Shown: positions 1 through 9,002, counted from the first letter of the stretch. The stretch is DNA of 64,000 nucleotides from Paenibacillus wynnii (GCF_030812855.1 NZ_JAUSTK010000002.1:62001-126000); one strand, 5' to 3'. Numbers and translations: made by a program. Notes: a model not told the origin generated them from the sequence alone.

Positions 1-173
1 CTAGTGAGATTTATTTCTTTCAGGGCATTTTGAGAAATTAGCTGAGCTTGAAGACCTACAGACTGTTGAACCAACCTTTCTGAGCTTTTCAAAAAAATGA
101 ATCCTAATAAAGAACTCGTAATTAAAAGTAAAACTGAGAAAAATAGCATCATTTTGAGACGAAGGCTGCGCAT
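1..173 (-). CDS. N-terminus of a membrane-anchored, probably sensory, protein (partial)
   Basis: Minus-strand reading frame from an ATG at 173 that runs off the left edge of the window; 57 codons are visible. It starts MRSLRLKMMLFFSVLLL and has one strongly hydrophobic segment (about residues 9-28) followed by a polar, Gln/Ser-rich stretch. That is the usual start of a methyl-accepting chemotaxis protein or sensor kinase: a short basic tail, a membrane anchor, then an extracellular helix. A Shine-Dalgarno-like GGGGAG precedes the ATG by about 7 nt. The diagnostic signalling domain lies outside the window, so the family is inferred only from the N-terminus. Confidence 0.55.
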   Translation of the reverse strand, partial: MRSLRLKMMLFFSVLLLITSSLLGFIFLKSSERLVQQSVGLQAQLISQNALKEINLT

Positions 174-216
174 TAAGTTCTCCCCTGCCTAATTTTTAGT
201 CAAACGTTTTCATTTT

Positions 217-245
217 ATTATACTTTTTTTTCCTCAGTAATCGAA
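217..245 (-). promoter_or_regulatory. Possible sigma-A promoter for the left-edge membrane gene
   Basis: On the minus strand, TTCGAT (240-245), 17 nt, then a perfect TATAAT (217-222), about 45 nt upstream of the ATG at 173. The -10 is strong and the -35 is poor. Confidence 0.4.
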
Positions 246-288
246 TAATTTTTATCATAAAGTTAGAGCATTTTTCAAAACAAAATTC

Positions 289-325
289 GCAAAAAAAGAG
301 CATCTCGTTAGTTAAGATGCTCTTT
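289..325 (-). terminator. Intrinsic terminator downstream of minJ
   Basis: Perfect 11-bp stem (arms 295-305 and 315-325, AAAGAGCATCT) with a 9-nt loop, followed on the minus strand by a run of seven T. It lies 30 nt beyond the minJ stop codon. Confidence 0.85.
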
Positions 326-354
326 CTTCTGAGAATGGGCCAAATGGATGGTGG

Positions 355-1692
355 TTACCCTTTTGCCGATTCAGTATTCTGACTGCGTAAGGGGACTGCT
401 GATGCTGATGCAGCCAGTGATTGCTCACGCTTGCTACTTGTACCCGCATTCATGCCTATGATCCCATAAATACTGGATGGATAGGCGTGTATGGTTATAT
501 CTTCGTCCGTCTCCGGCGCCAATATGATTCCAAGTTGATGGTGGTCGCCATCGTAAATGGGCCGCTGCATATACTTGCTCTCCCCCTCGGCATTTTGCAC
601 CTCAAGTTTGCAAAATGCCGGGTTCATGCGCAGCGCCTCATGCAGCTGCGCTTTGCGGGTCAACAGGGTCCCGTTGACCTTGAGCAGGACCTCGCCGGGC
701 AGGATGCCAAGCTCCTGCGCGGGACTCTCAGGCAGCACGGCCAAGATCTTGAGGCCGCGCTGTGGATGCACGAAGATGGGGCTGGTAGTGCGCTCCTCCA
801 GAGCGCTCAACCAGATCAGCCCTTCGTGCAGGGTTACCGCTGCAAGCGCTGCGAGCAGCGTCAGCGGGCTCCACCATGCGGCAAGCAGGCTTAAGCCCAG
901 CAGGACGATGCTGTAGAGCAGCAATCGTCCGGAGGTGCGGGCCGCCTTGCGCCGCGGGAGCATGCCCTGCGTCATCTCGCCGAAGCCGATGATGACGGGC
1001 AAGGACACCAGGCCAAGGCCGCCGCCCAGGAGCGGGTGCCATGGCAGCTCTCCGATTCCCGCTCCGGCGGGAATCAGAAGGAACAGCGGCAGCGGCCAGA
1101 ACGCCTGCAGCTGATAGCCGCCGACAACCTTCCCGCGCTTCCCTTCCAGGAAGAGCGGCGATGCCAGCTTGGCCCCCTGCCACCGCACCAGAAGCGCCTC
1201 CGCAAGGTGTAGTAGAGCAGCCAGCACCAGCAGAGCCGGCACATCCATCTCCCTCACGGCTGTCACAACATCAGCCAGCCATCCGATGGATTGACCTTCA
1301 GGAACAAATGAGACTACAAATTGAATAATGCCAATCAAACCAATGGAGTAAGCAAAGCATAAATAGCGGACACGTATCAGCAGCAATAAGAGCGTCACTA
1401 CCCAAATTATAACTACGGCCGTACTCGACAGAGATACTCCCAGCAGTACCGCAGCAATCGATACCACAAGCCCCATTACAAGTCCCGTCCAAACCGTACG
1501 CCAAGTTTCCGTTCCCCAGCTGTGCAGCTTAACATGCACAAGCTTGCGTTCGAGCACTACCTGTCGGCGATAATAAAGGGCAATAAATATAAGCGCAATA
1601 TAATAATAAGGCTGTGTAAGCAGTTGTAAGACGGCATTGCCCAAGCTTCCGAGCAGTTCTGGAATAGCATTCACGTTCAAAACTTTCGTCAC
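355..1692 (-). CDS. minJ: MinJ-like polytopic membrane protein with C-terminal PDZ domain
   Basis: A 445-residue protein. The first ~300 residues form about eight hydrophobic membrane segments. A PDZ-like domain follows at about residues 308-375, with the ligand-loop region ILAVLPESPAQELGILPGE. In B. subtilis MinJ bridges DivIVA and MinD at division sites and poles; it is encoded beside ctpB and ftsEX, and the same neighbours are seen here, which is the main support for the assignment. The GTG start at 1692 sits only one base after AAGGAG, so the true start may be a few codons downstream. The middle part (about 600-1250) is clearly more GC-rich than its surroundings. The residues after the PDZ are low-complexity (Ser/Ala-rich) and probably unstructured. 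Confidence 0.75.
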   Translation of the reverse strand: MTKVLNVNAIPELLGSLGNAVLQLLTQPYYYIALIFIALYYRRQVVLERKLVHVKLHSWGTETWRTVWTGLVMGLVVSIAAVLLGVSLSSTAVVIIWVVTLLLLLIRVRYLCFAYSIGLIGIIQFVVSFVPEGQSIGWLADVVTAVREMDVPALLVLAALLHLAEALLVRWQGAKLASPLFLEGKRGKVVGGYQLQAFWPLPLFLLIPAGAGIGELPWHPLLGGGLGLVSLPVIIGFGEMTQGMLPRRKAARTSGRLLLYSIVLLGLSLLAAWWSPLTLLAALAAVTLHEGLIWLSALEERTTSPIFVHPQRGLKILAVLPESPAQELGILPGEVLLKVNGTLLTRKAQLHEALRMNPAFCKLEVQNAEGESKYMQRPIYDGDHHQLGIILAPETDEDITIHAYPSSIYGIIGMNAGTSSKREQSLAASASAVPLRSQNTESAKG

Positions 1693-1842
1693 GCTCCTTA
1701 TATTAAGTGCTCGCTCCTGTTGATTAATTAGGCTTAAACTTTAAACCTCAATCTTACCTTTAAAACTTAATCCTAAATTCCAATTGCTAGTCAAACTTCC
1801 CGCTAATCTCTAAACCGCGGTCTTAACACATAATTATATTGA

Positions 1843-2030
1843 TTTAATTGTATCTCATACAACTAAAAGCAACCATTTCCACGTACACGGTAGTTTAATT
1901 GTACTTTGTGCAGCTATTTCTCCCATATAGGGCCGAAAACCCTATTCAGAGGTTATTTAAGTGTATAAAGTGCAACTAAAGCTACATTCCGGCCATTTCC
2001 GAGCCAAATAAGTGTATAAAGTGCAATTAA
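1843..2030. repeat. Four-palindrome cassette (spacing 51/62/51)
   Basis: Within the 590-bp gap between minJ and ctpB are four copies of the 13-nt palindromic core TGYAY-NNN-RTRCA, centred at 1855, 1906, 1968 and 2019. Each is flanked by TTAA/TTAG-type arms that extend the stem. The centres are 51, 62 and 51 bp apart. A further inverted repeat (ATAGGG...CCCTAT, 1927-1945) sits on the dyad between copies two and three. The same layout recurs elsewhere in the window. No coding potential is evident, and the function is unknown. Confidence 0.8.
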
Positions 2031-2154
2031 GTTGTGGCTGCAGTTGTGGCTACAGTTGCAGCTGCGGTTGTGGCTACGGTTGTAGCTACGGTTGTAGCTA
2101 CATTTGCGGCTGCGGTTGTGGCTACGGTTGAGGCTACAGTTGCGGCTGAGGTTC
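2031..2154. repeat. Degenerate 12-bp tandem repeat (GGTTGTGGCTAC-type)
   Basis: About ten imperfect copies of a 12-bp unit (GGTTGTGGCTAC and variants) follow directly after the palindrome cassette. Although 12 bp is a multiple of three, I see no start or ribosome binding site that would make it coding. It is probably a slippage-prone intergenic minisatellite. Confidence 0.75.
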
Positions 2155-2242
2155 TACCATCCCGTGAACCAGCAGATTTCCTCGTAATATCAATGTCCTC
2201 CTGATGACATTTGTTCAGTGGACGTTTGCAGTTATTTTACTA

Positions 2243-2275
2243 GAAAAAAAGAAGGCTGACTTCAGCCTTCTTTTA
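2243..2275 (-). terminator. Intrinsic terminator downstream of ctpB
   Basis: Stem AAGAAGGCTGA / TCAGCCTTCTT with a two-base loop and a T7 run on the minus strand, immediately after the ctpB stop codon. Confidence 0.88.
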
Positions 2276-2282
2276 AGCTATC

Positions 2283-3752
2283 TTATTTTTTCGACGTTGC
2301 AGCCTTAATTTCCTTCCGAATCTCTTCAATTCCCTTGTTCCGCTGATTGTCGTTGACAGGGTCTTGAATAACCTTGATTAACGCCAGCTCCATTGCCTCT
2401 GCGGTTTTGGCGTTAATAATACCTGTAATATCCAGCTTGGCTGCGGCTTGGAATTTCTTCACCGCATTTTTCGTGCCGGCATCGAAATATCCATCCTTAC
2501 GGCCAGGTTTATAACCTAATCCGTCCAGCATCACCTGAGCACTCTTCACATCCGCGCTGTTCATGTTATATTGCAGCGTCACGCTTTTGTTAATCGGCGC
2601 TACCGAGAAATACTCCGGCTGAGCCACGGCGATATCCGGCTTAATCCCTTTACCGTGAATCCATGTTCCGTTCGGTGTTAACCATTTGGCTATGGTAATC
2701 TTCAACAAGCTTCCATCACCTAGCTGCTTGTCAAAGCTGGTCTGAACCGTTCCTTTACCGAAAGAATTATCTCCGATCAGCTTAGCTCCTGCAGATTGCT
2801 GTAACGCACCTGCCAAAATTTCCGAAGCACTGGCACTTCCTTTATTCATGAGCACAACCACCGGGTAAGCTTTTCCTGATCCTTTGGAGGTACTGATTTC
2901 ACGTTGTTTATCTTTATCTTCAACCATAACAATAGCTTTGCCGGAAGGCACGAATTGTTCAGCCATCTCGATTACAATCGGCAGCACACCGCCTGGATCG
3001 TTACGAACATCAATAACAAGTCCTTTGAGGCCCTGCTTCTCCAGCTTGCTAAGCTCTTCCTTGAAGCGGTCTCCCGTATTCAATGAGAACTGGGTCACTT
3101 CAATAACGCCGACCCCGTCTTTCTCCATTTTGGCATAAACGGTCTCCAGCTTCACATCATCTCGGGTGATGATTAGTTCAAGCGGATCTGTCGAGCCGGA
3201 ACGTATAATTTTCAGTGTAGCCTTACTGCCCTTGGGTCCCCGGATTTTGGCTACAGCTGCATTCAGCTCCAAGCCATCCAATGATTCACCGTTTACGGAT
3301 ACAATAATATCCTTCGGTTGCACTCCAGCCTTCTCTGCCGGCGAGCCTTTAATTGGCGATACAACCACTACCTTACCGTTATCAGAGGAAACCTCTGCTC
3401 CAATGCCTGAGAAAGAGCCTTCGATGCTTTCTTCGAACTGTTTTGCGGTCTCCTCACCCATATAGTTAGAATAAGGATCACCCAGTGCTTCCATCATGCC
3501 GTTGACAGCACCGTCGATCAGCTTGTCCCGGTCTACTGTCTCATAGTAATTACCCTCAATCAAACTCAGGGCGGTTCCTAGCTTCTGGGATTCTTTCTGC
3601 TGAAGGCCGTTACTCTTAACCGACGATATCAGGCCTTCTCCTGCTGCCTGTCCGGAAAAAAGGCTGTAACCATTGGTTACTCCCAGCGTTAGCAAGCTAC
3701 CGCATAGCAGGGCGGCGATAACCATAAACGCCGCTGTGCTTTTTTTTAACAT
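2283..3752 (-). CDS. ctpB: Carboxy-terminal processing serine protease CtpB (S41)
   Basis: An S41-family protease of 489 residues from the ATG at 3752, which has GGTGGGAG upstream; a GTG four codons earlier is also possible. Order: signal anchor (about residues 4-25), N-terminal helical region, PDZ domain (about 110-190), and protease core with the Ser-Lys dyad. The nucleophile lies in NKGSASASEI and the lysine in SFGKGTVQ, 25 residues later, as in CtpB. A peptidoglycan-binding-type domain follows at about 388-455. In Bacillus, CtpB cleaves SpoIVFA in the intermembrane space to trigger pro-sigma-K processing. The C-terminal wall-binding domain fits action at the envelope. The upstream neighbours (M23 peptidase, ftsXE) have the same order as in B. 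subtilis relatives. Confidence 0.9.
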   Translation of the reverse strand: MLKKSTAAFMVIAALLCGSLLTLGVTNGYSLFSGQAAGEGLISSVKSNGLQQKESQKLGTALSLIEGNYYETVDRDKLIDGAVNGMMEALGDPYSNYMGEETAKQFEESIEGSFSGIGAEVSSDNGKVVVVSPIKGSPAEKAGVQPKDIIVSVNGESLDGLELNAAVAKIRGPKGSKATLKIIRSGSTDPLELIITRDDVKLETVYAKMEKDGVGVIEVTQFSLNTGDRFKEELSKLEKQGLKGLVIDVRNDPGGVLPIVIEMAEQFVPSGKAIVMVEDKDKQREISTSKGSGKAYPVVVLMNKGSASASEILAGALQQSAGAKLIGDNSFGKGTVQTSFDKQLGDGSLLKITIAKWLTPNGTWIHGKGIKPDIAVAQPEYFSVAPINKSVTLQYNMNSADVKSAQVMLDGLGYKPGRKDGYFDAGTKNAVKKFQAAAKLDITGIINAKTAEAMELALIKVIQDPVNDNQRNKGIEEIRKEIKAATSKK

Positions 3753-3870
3753 GAGGTCTCCCACCGTCCCTTCTTGTCCATCTAGTAAATTAATCTAAGT
3801 CCGTCCAGTCAGGAACGGTATCTCTTCCAGTATATGCCGTATGCTTAATTAATATTTATGAGTCCTAAAA

Positions 3871-5142
3871 TTACAGATAAGGCATTGGATCTACTGCTTT
3901 ACCGTCTATACGCACTTCAAAATGGAGGTGAGGTCCTGTCGAACGGCCTGTAGATCCGGATTCAGCAATAACTTCACCGCGGGCTACGCTGTCTCCAGCC
4001 TTAACTTTAAGACCGCCCTCACGAATATGCCCATACAACGTCCACATGCCGCCGCCGTGATCGATAATGACACAATAGCCGTATCCGCTCCACCATTCGG
4101 CGACTAGAACGGTACCGGAATCTGCAGCATGAATGTCAGTCCCTTGTGCGACTGCAAAGTCAACACCGGTGTGTACCTTGCCTACCTCACCCGTAACGGG
4201 ATGCGTTCGAGGCCCAAAAGGTGAAGATATTCTGGCTGACCCTACCGGCAGCAGCATCGGCCCATCCCCTCCGGAATAAGCGACGGCAGTTTTCGAGGAA
4301 GAAGATGCCTTCCTTGCAGCAGCTTTACGGGCGGCCTCTGCTTTTGCCGCGGCTGCTCTGCGCGCTGCTTCTTCAGCCTTAAGCTTGTCCTTCTGCTGTT
4401 CCAGCGTAGAACGAACACTGGCCAGCTCTACAAGCTTCGCATTTTGCTCTTCGCTGATATCATCGGTTTGATGGATTTCCTCATCGTAAAAGGCGATAAG
4501 CTCCTGTTTCTCATCTTCCTTCTCTTTCAGCAAGCTCCGCTGTGACTCCAAATCTGTATACAGCTGCTTAGCCTGTGCATACTGGCCCTCAAGCTCCTGC
4601 TTTTTGCCAATGACCGTAAGCTTGTCCGTTTTATGCTGAACCAGCAAATCCTGGTCCTGATCCACAATGCTTTTCAGCGAATCGGCCCGATCCAGAAAGT
4701 CAGTAAAGCTCGTAGAAGACAATAGTACGTCTAGGTAAGATACTCCCCCATCGGTATACATCAACCGAACACGGGATTCAAGCAGCTTCTCGCGGGAAGC
4801 TACACGCTCTTCCGCAGCCTCAAGCTCAAGTGTGGTTGCCTTCAGTGAGTCCTCTGTCGCGGCGATCTTGTTCGAAGTTTCCGTCATATCACCTTTAACA
4901 GAGTTAATTTGATCCAGCACGTATTGCAGATTAAGAGTGGTTTTATTCTTATAGTGTTTGGCTTCCTGGTTGCGGGAATCCGCCTTTTCCTGCTGCGCCT
5001 TAGCTTCCTGTACTTCTTTTTGCAGCTGTTTCAGCTGCTTGTCGATTTCAGCCACACTAGTCTTCTTGGCATATCCGTCAGAGGGCTGGTATAGGGTGAC
5101 AGCCAGCAACATTACAGCTAAACCGGCAGCAATTTTTTTCAA
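3871..5142 (-). CDS. EnvC-like murein hydrolase activator / M23 peptidase
   Basis: A 423-residue exported protein: signal peptide (about 1-25), two long coiled coils (about 28-120 and 160-285, the second ending in an Ala/Lys/Arg-rich run), then a C-terminal LytM/M23 domain (about 300-423). The zinc ligands appear intact (HTGVDFA and HLHFE motifs, with YGH between), so it may be an active endopeptidase rather than a pure activator. Coiled-coil plus LytM proteins of this kind are periplasmic partners of FtsEX in Gram-negatives. In Bacillus FtsEX controls the D,L-endopeptidase CwlO. Lying 62 nt downstream of ftsX, this protein is the obvious candidate for the FtsEX-controlled hydrolase factor here. 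Confidence 0.88.
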   Translation of the reverse strand: MKKIAAGLAVMLLAVTLYQPSDGYAKKTSVAEIDKQLKQLQKEVQEAKAQQEKADSRNQEAKHYKNKTTLNLQYVLDQINSVKGDMTETSNKIAATEDSLKATTLELEAAEERVASREKLLESRVRLMYTDGGVSYLDVLLSSTSFTDFLDRADSLKSIVDQDQDLLVQHKTDKLTVIGKKQELEGQYAQAKQLYTDLESQRSLLKEKEDEKQELIAFYDEEIHQTDDISEEQNAKLVELASVRSTLEQQKDKLKAEEAARRAAAAKAEAARKAAARKASSSSKTAVAYSGGDGPMLLPVGSARISSPFGPRTHPVTGEVGKVHTGVDFAVAQGTDIHAADSGTVLVAEWWSGYGYCVIIDHGGGMWTLYGHIREGGLKVKAGDSVARGEVIAESGSTGRSTGPHLHFEVRIDGKAVDPMPYL

Positions 5143-5203
5143 CTCGCACTCCCCATCCTTTATCCTAATAAATGAATGATTTCTATAACTTCCGAATGAC
5201 TCG

Positions 5204-6118
5204 TTATACTTTCAAGAACTTGCGAATAGAAACGGTACTTCCCCATACGCCAATCGTTACCCCAAGACCAACGAGTAATCCGCATAGGAAAAGCCAAATA
5301 TCTTCAAAAGCGATCAGTTGAAGTCCCAGCATAGGATCCCCCTGCACTGAAGCTACCAAACTGCCATATCCGATATACAACGCAATGACAGTGACCATGG
5401 AACCGATGAAGCCAATAAGTGCCCCTTCTATAAAGAACGGCCAGCGAATAAAATAATTCGTCGCTCCCACCAGCTTCATAATCCCGATCTCCTTGCGCCT
5501 AGCAAGAATGGTTACCCGGATCGTATTGGAGATGAGGAACATCGACATCAACGCAAGTCCTGCCACAAATATAAAACCGATGTTGCGGACCGCCTTGGTG
5601 ATTTTGAACAAAGTCTCTATCGAACCCTTACCGTATTTCACTTTATAGATGGGTTTCTCAGCATGCGTCCCGTTGAGCGCTAGAATCTTCTCGGCTACAA
5701 AAGGAACCGTAGTAGGCTGAACGACCTCCACTCTAAGGGTATCCGGTAGAGGATTGTTGTCTTTATCGAATCCATCTAATAGATCTGCGGCTTCTTCGCC
5801 CAAGCTGTCCCGGAACTCCTGAAGACCTTGGTCCTTGGAAATAAATTCAATCTTGCTGACCTCCGGCATACTGCCGATTTCATTCTGCAGTGCTTCACGC
5901 AGCTTCTGTTCCGTATTAAGAGTCAGATGCACATTAATCTGTACCTGACTATCCGCTTTATCGGCTATAGCATTCACATTCAGAACAAGTAGAATAAATA
6001 CACCTAGCACGAAGAGAGAGACGACAATGGACGTGATGGAAGCCACCGACATCCAGCCGTTGCGGAATACATTTCTGAAGCCTTCCCGCATATGCCGCAA
6101 GAAGGTTTTAAAATTCAT
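5204..6118 (-). CDS. ftsX: Cell-division ABC transporter permease FtsX
   Basis: A 304-residue permease with one N-terminal membrane segment (about 22-48), an extracellular loop of about 120 residues, and three further membrane segments in the C-terminal half, as in FtsX. FtsEX does not transport; it passes ATP hydrolysis in FtsE to wall hydrolases outside the membrane. The start codon lies inside the end of ftsE (11-nt overlap), indicating translational coupling. The M23 gene follows downstream. Confidence 0.93.
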   Translation of the reverse strand: MNFKTFLRHMREGFRNVFRNGWMSVASITSIVVSLFVLGVFILLVLNVNAIADKADSQVQINVHLTLNTEQKLREALQNEIGSMPEVSKIEFISKDQGLQEFRDSLGEEAADLLDGFDKDNNPLPDTLRVEVVQPTTVPFVAEKILALNGTHAEKPIYKVKYGKGSIETLFKITKAVRNIGFIFVAGLALMSMFLISNTIRVTILARRKEIGIMKLVGATNYFIRWPFFIEGALIGFIGSMVTVIALYIGYGSLVASVQGDPMLGLQLIAFEDIWLFLCGLLVGLGVTIGVWGSTVSIRKFLKV

Positions 6119-6794
6119 ACCCGTATTCCCCTCTCGCCTGGTCTCTTACGATATTCCCGTTCTCAATAGCAAGTACACGCTTACGCATTTTGTTAACTAT
6201 ATCCCGGTTATGTGTGGCCATGACAATCGTTGTACCGCGAAAATTAATCTCATCCAACAGCTGCATAATTCCCCATGAGGTCTCCGGGTCCAAATTACCT
6301 GTAGGCTCGTCCGCAATAATAACGGAAGGGCTGTTTACAATAGCACGGGCAATGGCAATCCGCTGCTGTTCACCGCCGGAGAGCTGTGATGGTTCACGAT
6401 TGGCTTTGTTCCGCAGTCCCACGAGATCGAGAACCTCGTTCACCCGTTTCTTGATCACTTTCTTGGGTGCTTCAATAACCTCCATCGCAAAAGCGACGTT
6501 CTCGAAGGCTGTCATTCTCGGCAAAAGACGAAAATCCTGGAATACGACCCCAATATTGCGGCGGACGTAAGGGATTTTGCGCGGCTTCAGCTTCCCTATA
6601 TTAAAGCCCCCCACAGAAATTTGCCCTTTGGTCGGCACTTCTTCTCTATAGATCAATTTCATAAATGTTGATTTACCTGCACCGGACGGACCCACGATAT
6701 ACACAAATTCATTTCGGTCAATTTTTACCGAGACGCCTTGCAAGGCATGAGTTCCGTTAGGGTAGGTCTTCCACACATCCTGCATTTCTATCAT
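6108..6794 (-). CDS. ftsE: Cell-division ATP-binding protein FtsE
   Basis: A 228-residue ABC ATPase. Walker A is GPSGAGKST (about residues 36-44), the signature is LSGGEQQR, Walker B is VIIADEPTGN and the H-loop is MATHNRD. Length and sequence are typical of FtsE. It is the first gene of an apparent ftsE-ftsX-M23-ctpB run, with a good promoter 75-105 nt upstream of the start. Confidence 0.95.
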   Translation of the reverse strand: MIEMQDVWKTYPNGTHALQGVSVKIDRNEFVYIVGPSGAGKSTFMKLIYREEVPTKGQISVGGFNIGKLKPRKIPYVRRNIGVVFQDFRLLPRMTAFENVAFAMEVIEAPKKVIKKRVNEVLDLVGLRNKANREPSQLSGGEQQRIAIARAIVNSPSVIIADEPTGNLDPETSWGIMQLLDEINFRGTTIVMATHNRDIVNKMRKRVLAIENGNIVRDQARGEYGYEF

Positions 6795-6869
6795 TTTATC
6801 GCTTCCTAAGTTATGACATAATCCACTTGGGCATTCGACAACGTCTAGCGCAAGCTTCCATAAACTGCA

Positions 6870-6898
6870 ATATTATCGCAATGTATCTATTGTAACAA
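6870..6898 (-). promoter_or_regulatory. Sigma-A-type promoter upstream of ftsE
   Basis: Minus strand: TTGTTA (6893-6898), 17-nt spacer, TAATAT (6870-6875). It lies in the divergent gap between ftsE and the VanW gene. Confidence 0.6.
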
Positions 6899-7033
6899 AT
6901 CTGTAACTGCTTGAGTACCCGAAAGTTTTGCCTAGATCTTACATATACATAAGAAAGACAACTTCCCTTCATTTATGCCTATACCTATTTATCGGAATCT
7001 ATCTGGAAATCAGAACCCCGGAGGTGACCTTTT

Positions 7034-8461
7034 GTGAAAAAAATACACGCTTCTCTTATAGCTGCCGCAACACTGATCCTGATCCTCTCACTCGTATACG
7101 GGGCCCTGAATTTATATAGCAGGCAATCTACACTGCCCAAAGGAACTCAACTGGCTGGCTGGGAAATTGGCGGGTTAGACCGGGATGAAGTTCGTTCACA
7201 GCTGGAAGAACATCTTTTAAACTTACATTCTATTACCCTCGTACTGATGACAGAGAACAATGCGGGGTTCAAGCTGACGATGAAGGACGCCGGGATCACC
7301 TATGAAACGGAACCCTTCCTGCAAGGATTACAGAGCCTGAGCCAAGGCTCACTAATAGAACGGGTTAAAGCACGCAGAGATTTCTCCCCTAGCTGGGACC
7401 TTAATACACGACTGGATATCCATATGCTGCAGAATCTTTTAAACCCGGATTGGGAAAAGAAAACTTTCGGCACACCTGTAAATGCTACCCGTCGAATCAC
7501 AGCGGATGACCGCGTAGTATATACACCCGAAATATCATCCCGTCAGGTGGATTGGCCGGCCATGGAACAATCTCTTCATGCGGTGATACCTAAAGATTTA
7601 AGTCAGCTGGAGCAACTGGGAAGCAAGGTAATCACACTCAAAGTACCTTTAGTTATTTTGCAGCCGCCTGTGACCTTAAAGTCCTTAGAAAAAGAAGGCA
7701 TTGAGCGTAAAATCACTGAATTCAGCACCTCCCTAGGCGCCAGTGGTCCGGGACGCAGTTATAACGTGGAGGCTGCGGCCAAGGCTGTGAACGAAACCAT
7801 ATTGCCGCCTGGAGGCATTTTCGATTATGGCAAAGCCATTCAAAAAGCAAAGAAAGAATACGGCTTCAGAGAAGCCCCCGTCATCGTGAACGGCAAGCTT
7901 CAGCCAGGGACTGGCGGAGGGATCTGCCAGGTATCAAGTACCTTGTACAATGCGGCACTGCGTTCAGGACTTGAAATTGTCGAGCGGCACAATCATTCCC
8001 TTCCGGTCAGCTATTTGCCTAAAGGTCAGGATGCAACGTTCGCAGAAGGGTATATCAACTTTCGGTTCCGGAATAACACCGGCAAATACCTTATCATAAA
8101 ATCCACTGTTCAAAACCGAAGACTGACCGTCAAGCTGTTCGGAACCTTCCCTAAGAATGTCAGCTACAAAGTAGAATCAAAAATTATCGATATTTTAATT
8201 CCTGCCGATAGGATCGTAAATGATCTCTCCTTGCCTCCCGGCACTTCACGGGTTCTAGAGAGCGGCAAAGCCGGGTATGTTGTAGAGACCTATATTACCC
8301 GTTTGGTAGATGGCCAGCCGGTAGAAAAGAAGACACTGTCGCGTGACGTCTATCGGGCTCAGAAACGAATAATTCTTATGAATAAAGCAGGAACTAGCAG
8401 TACCGTCTTACCGGAAGTTTCGAAAAGACCGCTTCTAGAGGATGGGGTAAGCAGTGAATAG
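7034..8461 (+). CDS. VanW family exported protein
   Basis: A 475-residue protein. The GTG start at 7034 is preceded by GGAGGTG (about 7019-7025). There is an N-terminal signal anchor (about 5-25), then a putative peptidoglycan-binding-like region (about 30-215) and a VanW domain (about 230-370) with the conserved stretch GTGGGICQVSSTLYNAAL. The tail (about 380-450) resembles a small beta-rich G5-type module. VanW proteins are named after a vancomycin-resistance cluster member, but their activity is not established. The protein is common in endospore formers as an envelope protein. Divergent from ftsE; a CBS gene follows 111 nt downstream. Confidence 0.85.
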   Translation: MKKIHASLIAAATLILILSLVYGALNLYSRQSTLPKGTQLAGWEIGGLDRDEVRSQLEEHLLNLHSITLVLMTENNAGFKLTMKDAGITYETEPFLQGLQSLSQGSLIERVKARRDFSPSWDLNTRLDIHMLQNLLNPDWEKKTFGTPVNATRRITADDRVVYTPEISSRQVDWPAMEQSLHAVIPKDLSQLEQLGSKVITLKVPLVILQPPVTLKSLEKEGIERKITEFSTSLGASGPGRSYNVEAAAKAVNETILPPGGIFDYGKAIQKAKKEYGFREAPVIVNGKLQPGTGGGICQVSSTLYNAALRSGLEIVERHNHSLPVSYLPKGQDATFAEGYINFRFRNNTGKYLIIKSTVQNRRLTVKLFGTFPKNVSYKVESKIIDILIPADRIVNDLSLPPGTSRVLESGKAGYVVETYITRLVDGQPVEKKTLSRDVYRAQKRIILMNKAGTSSTVLPEVSKRPLLEDGVSSE

Positions 8462-8572
8462 GCTGGGTTTAAGGAAAAGGTCTATTTTACCTGCGATTGA
8501 CTCTACATCCTAATAAAGTTAACGATTGAAGGGTAGAGTAAAACTAAGACCTCTTAGAAAGGATGACTCTTA

Positions 8573-8974
8573 ATGACAACAGCCCTTGAAAAAGAACTGA
8601 TTAGCAACGTCCGCAGCGCCCCTGTTATCCCCGCCTCCTGTACTTGCCGCGAAGCTCTGCGAGTCATGTTCCAGCATCCGGAATCAAAATGCATCGTCGT
8701 CTGCAATGCAGAGAACGAACCGCTTGGCCTGCTAATGAGCGAACGTTTCTTCTTAATCGCTGCCGGACGTCTCGGTATAGGCCTCTTTTACAGAGAGCCG
8801 GTAGTAAATTACATGAACCGAAATCCCCTGATCACCGATATTGCAGCACCCCTGGAATCCCTCCGAACCGATGCCATGAACCGCCTCGAAATGAATAGGG
8901 GTGACTGTGTTGTAGTGACAAGCAAAGGAAAATTTACCGGTGTTGTCTACATCGCAGACCTCATCCGAATATAA
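8573..8974 (+). CDS. Small CBS-pair protein
   Basis: A 133-residue soluble protein made almost entirely of two CBS motifs (about residues 10-65 and 72-133). The two repeats end in related signatures (CIVVCNAENEPLGLLMSERF and CVVVTSKGKFTGVVYIADLI). CBS pairs usually bind adenosyl ligands and act as energy or nucleotide sensors. No catalytic domain is attached, so the partner is unknown. SD AAAGGATG precedes the ATG. It sits alone, convergent with the pilus operon. Confidence 0.8.
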   Translation: MTTALEKELISNVRSAPVIPASCTCREALRVMFQHPESKCIVVCNAENEPLGLLMSERFFLIAAGRLGIGLFYREPVVNYMNRNPLITDIAAPLESLRTDAMNRLEMNRGDCVVVTSKGKFTGVVYIADLIRI

Positions 8975-9002
8975 ATGAAACGGATTTATAATCAGACAGC
9001 AC

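Noticed and set aside
7034-7119. Alternative starts and small frames before the VanW gene
   Set aside because: The GTG at 7034 with GGAGGTG at the right distance explains the gene; the earlier overlapping frame has no ribosome binding site.
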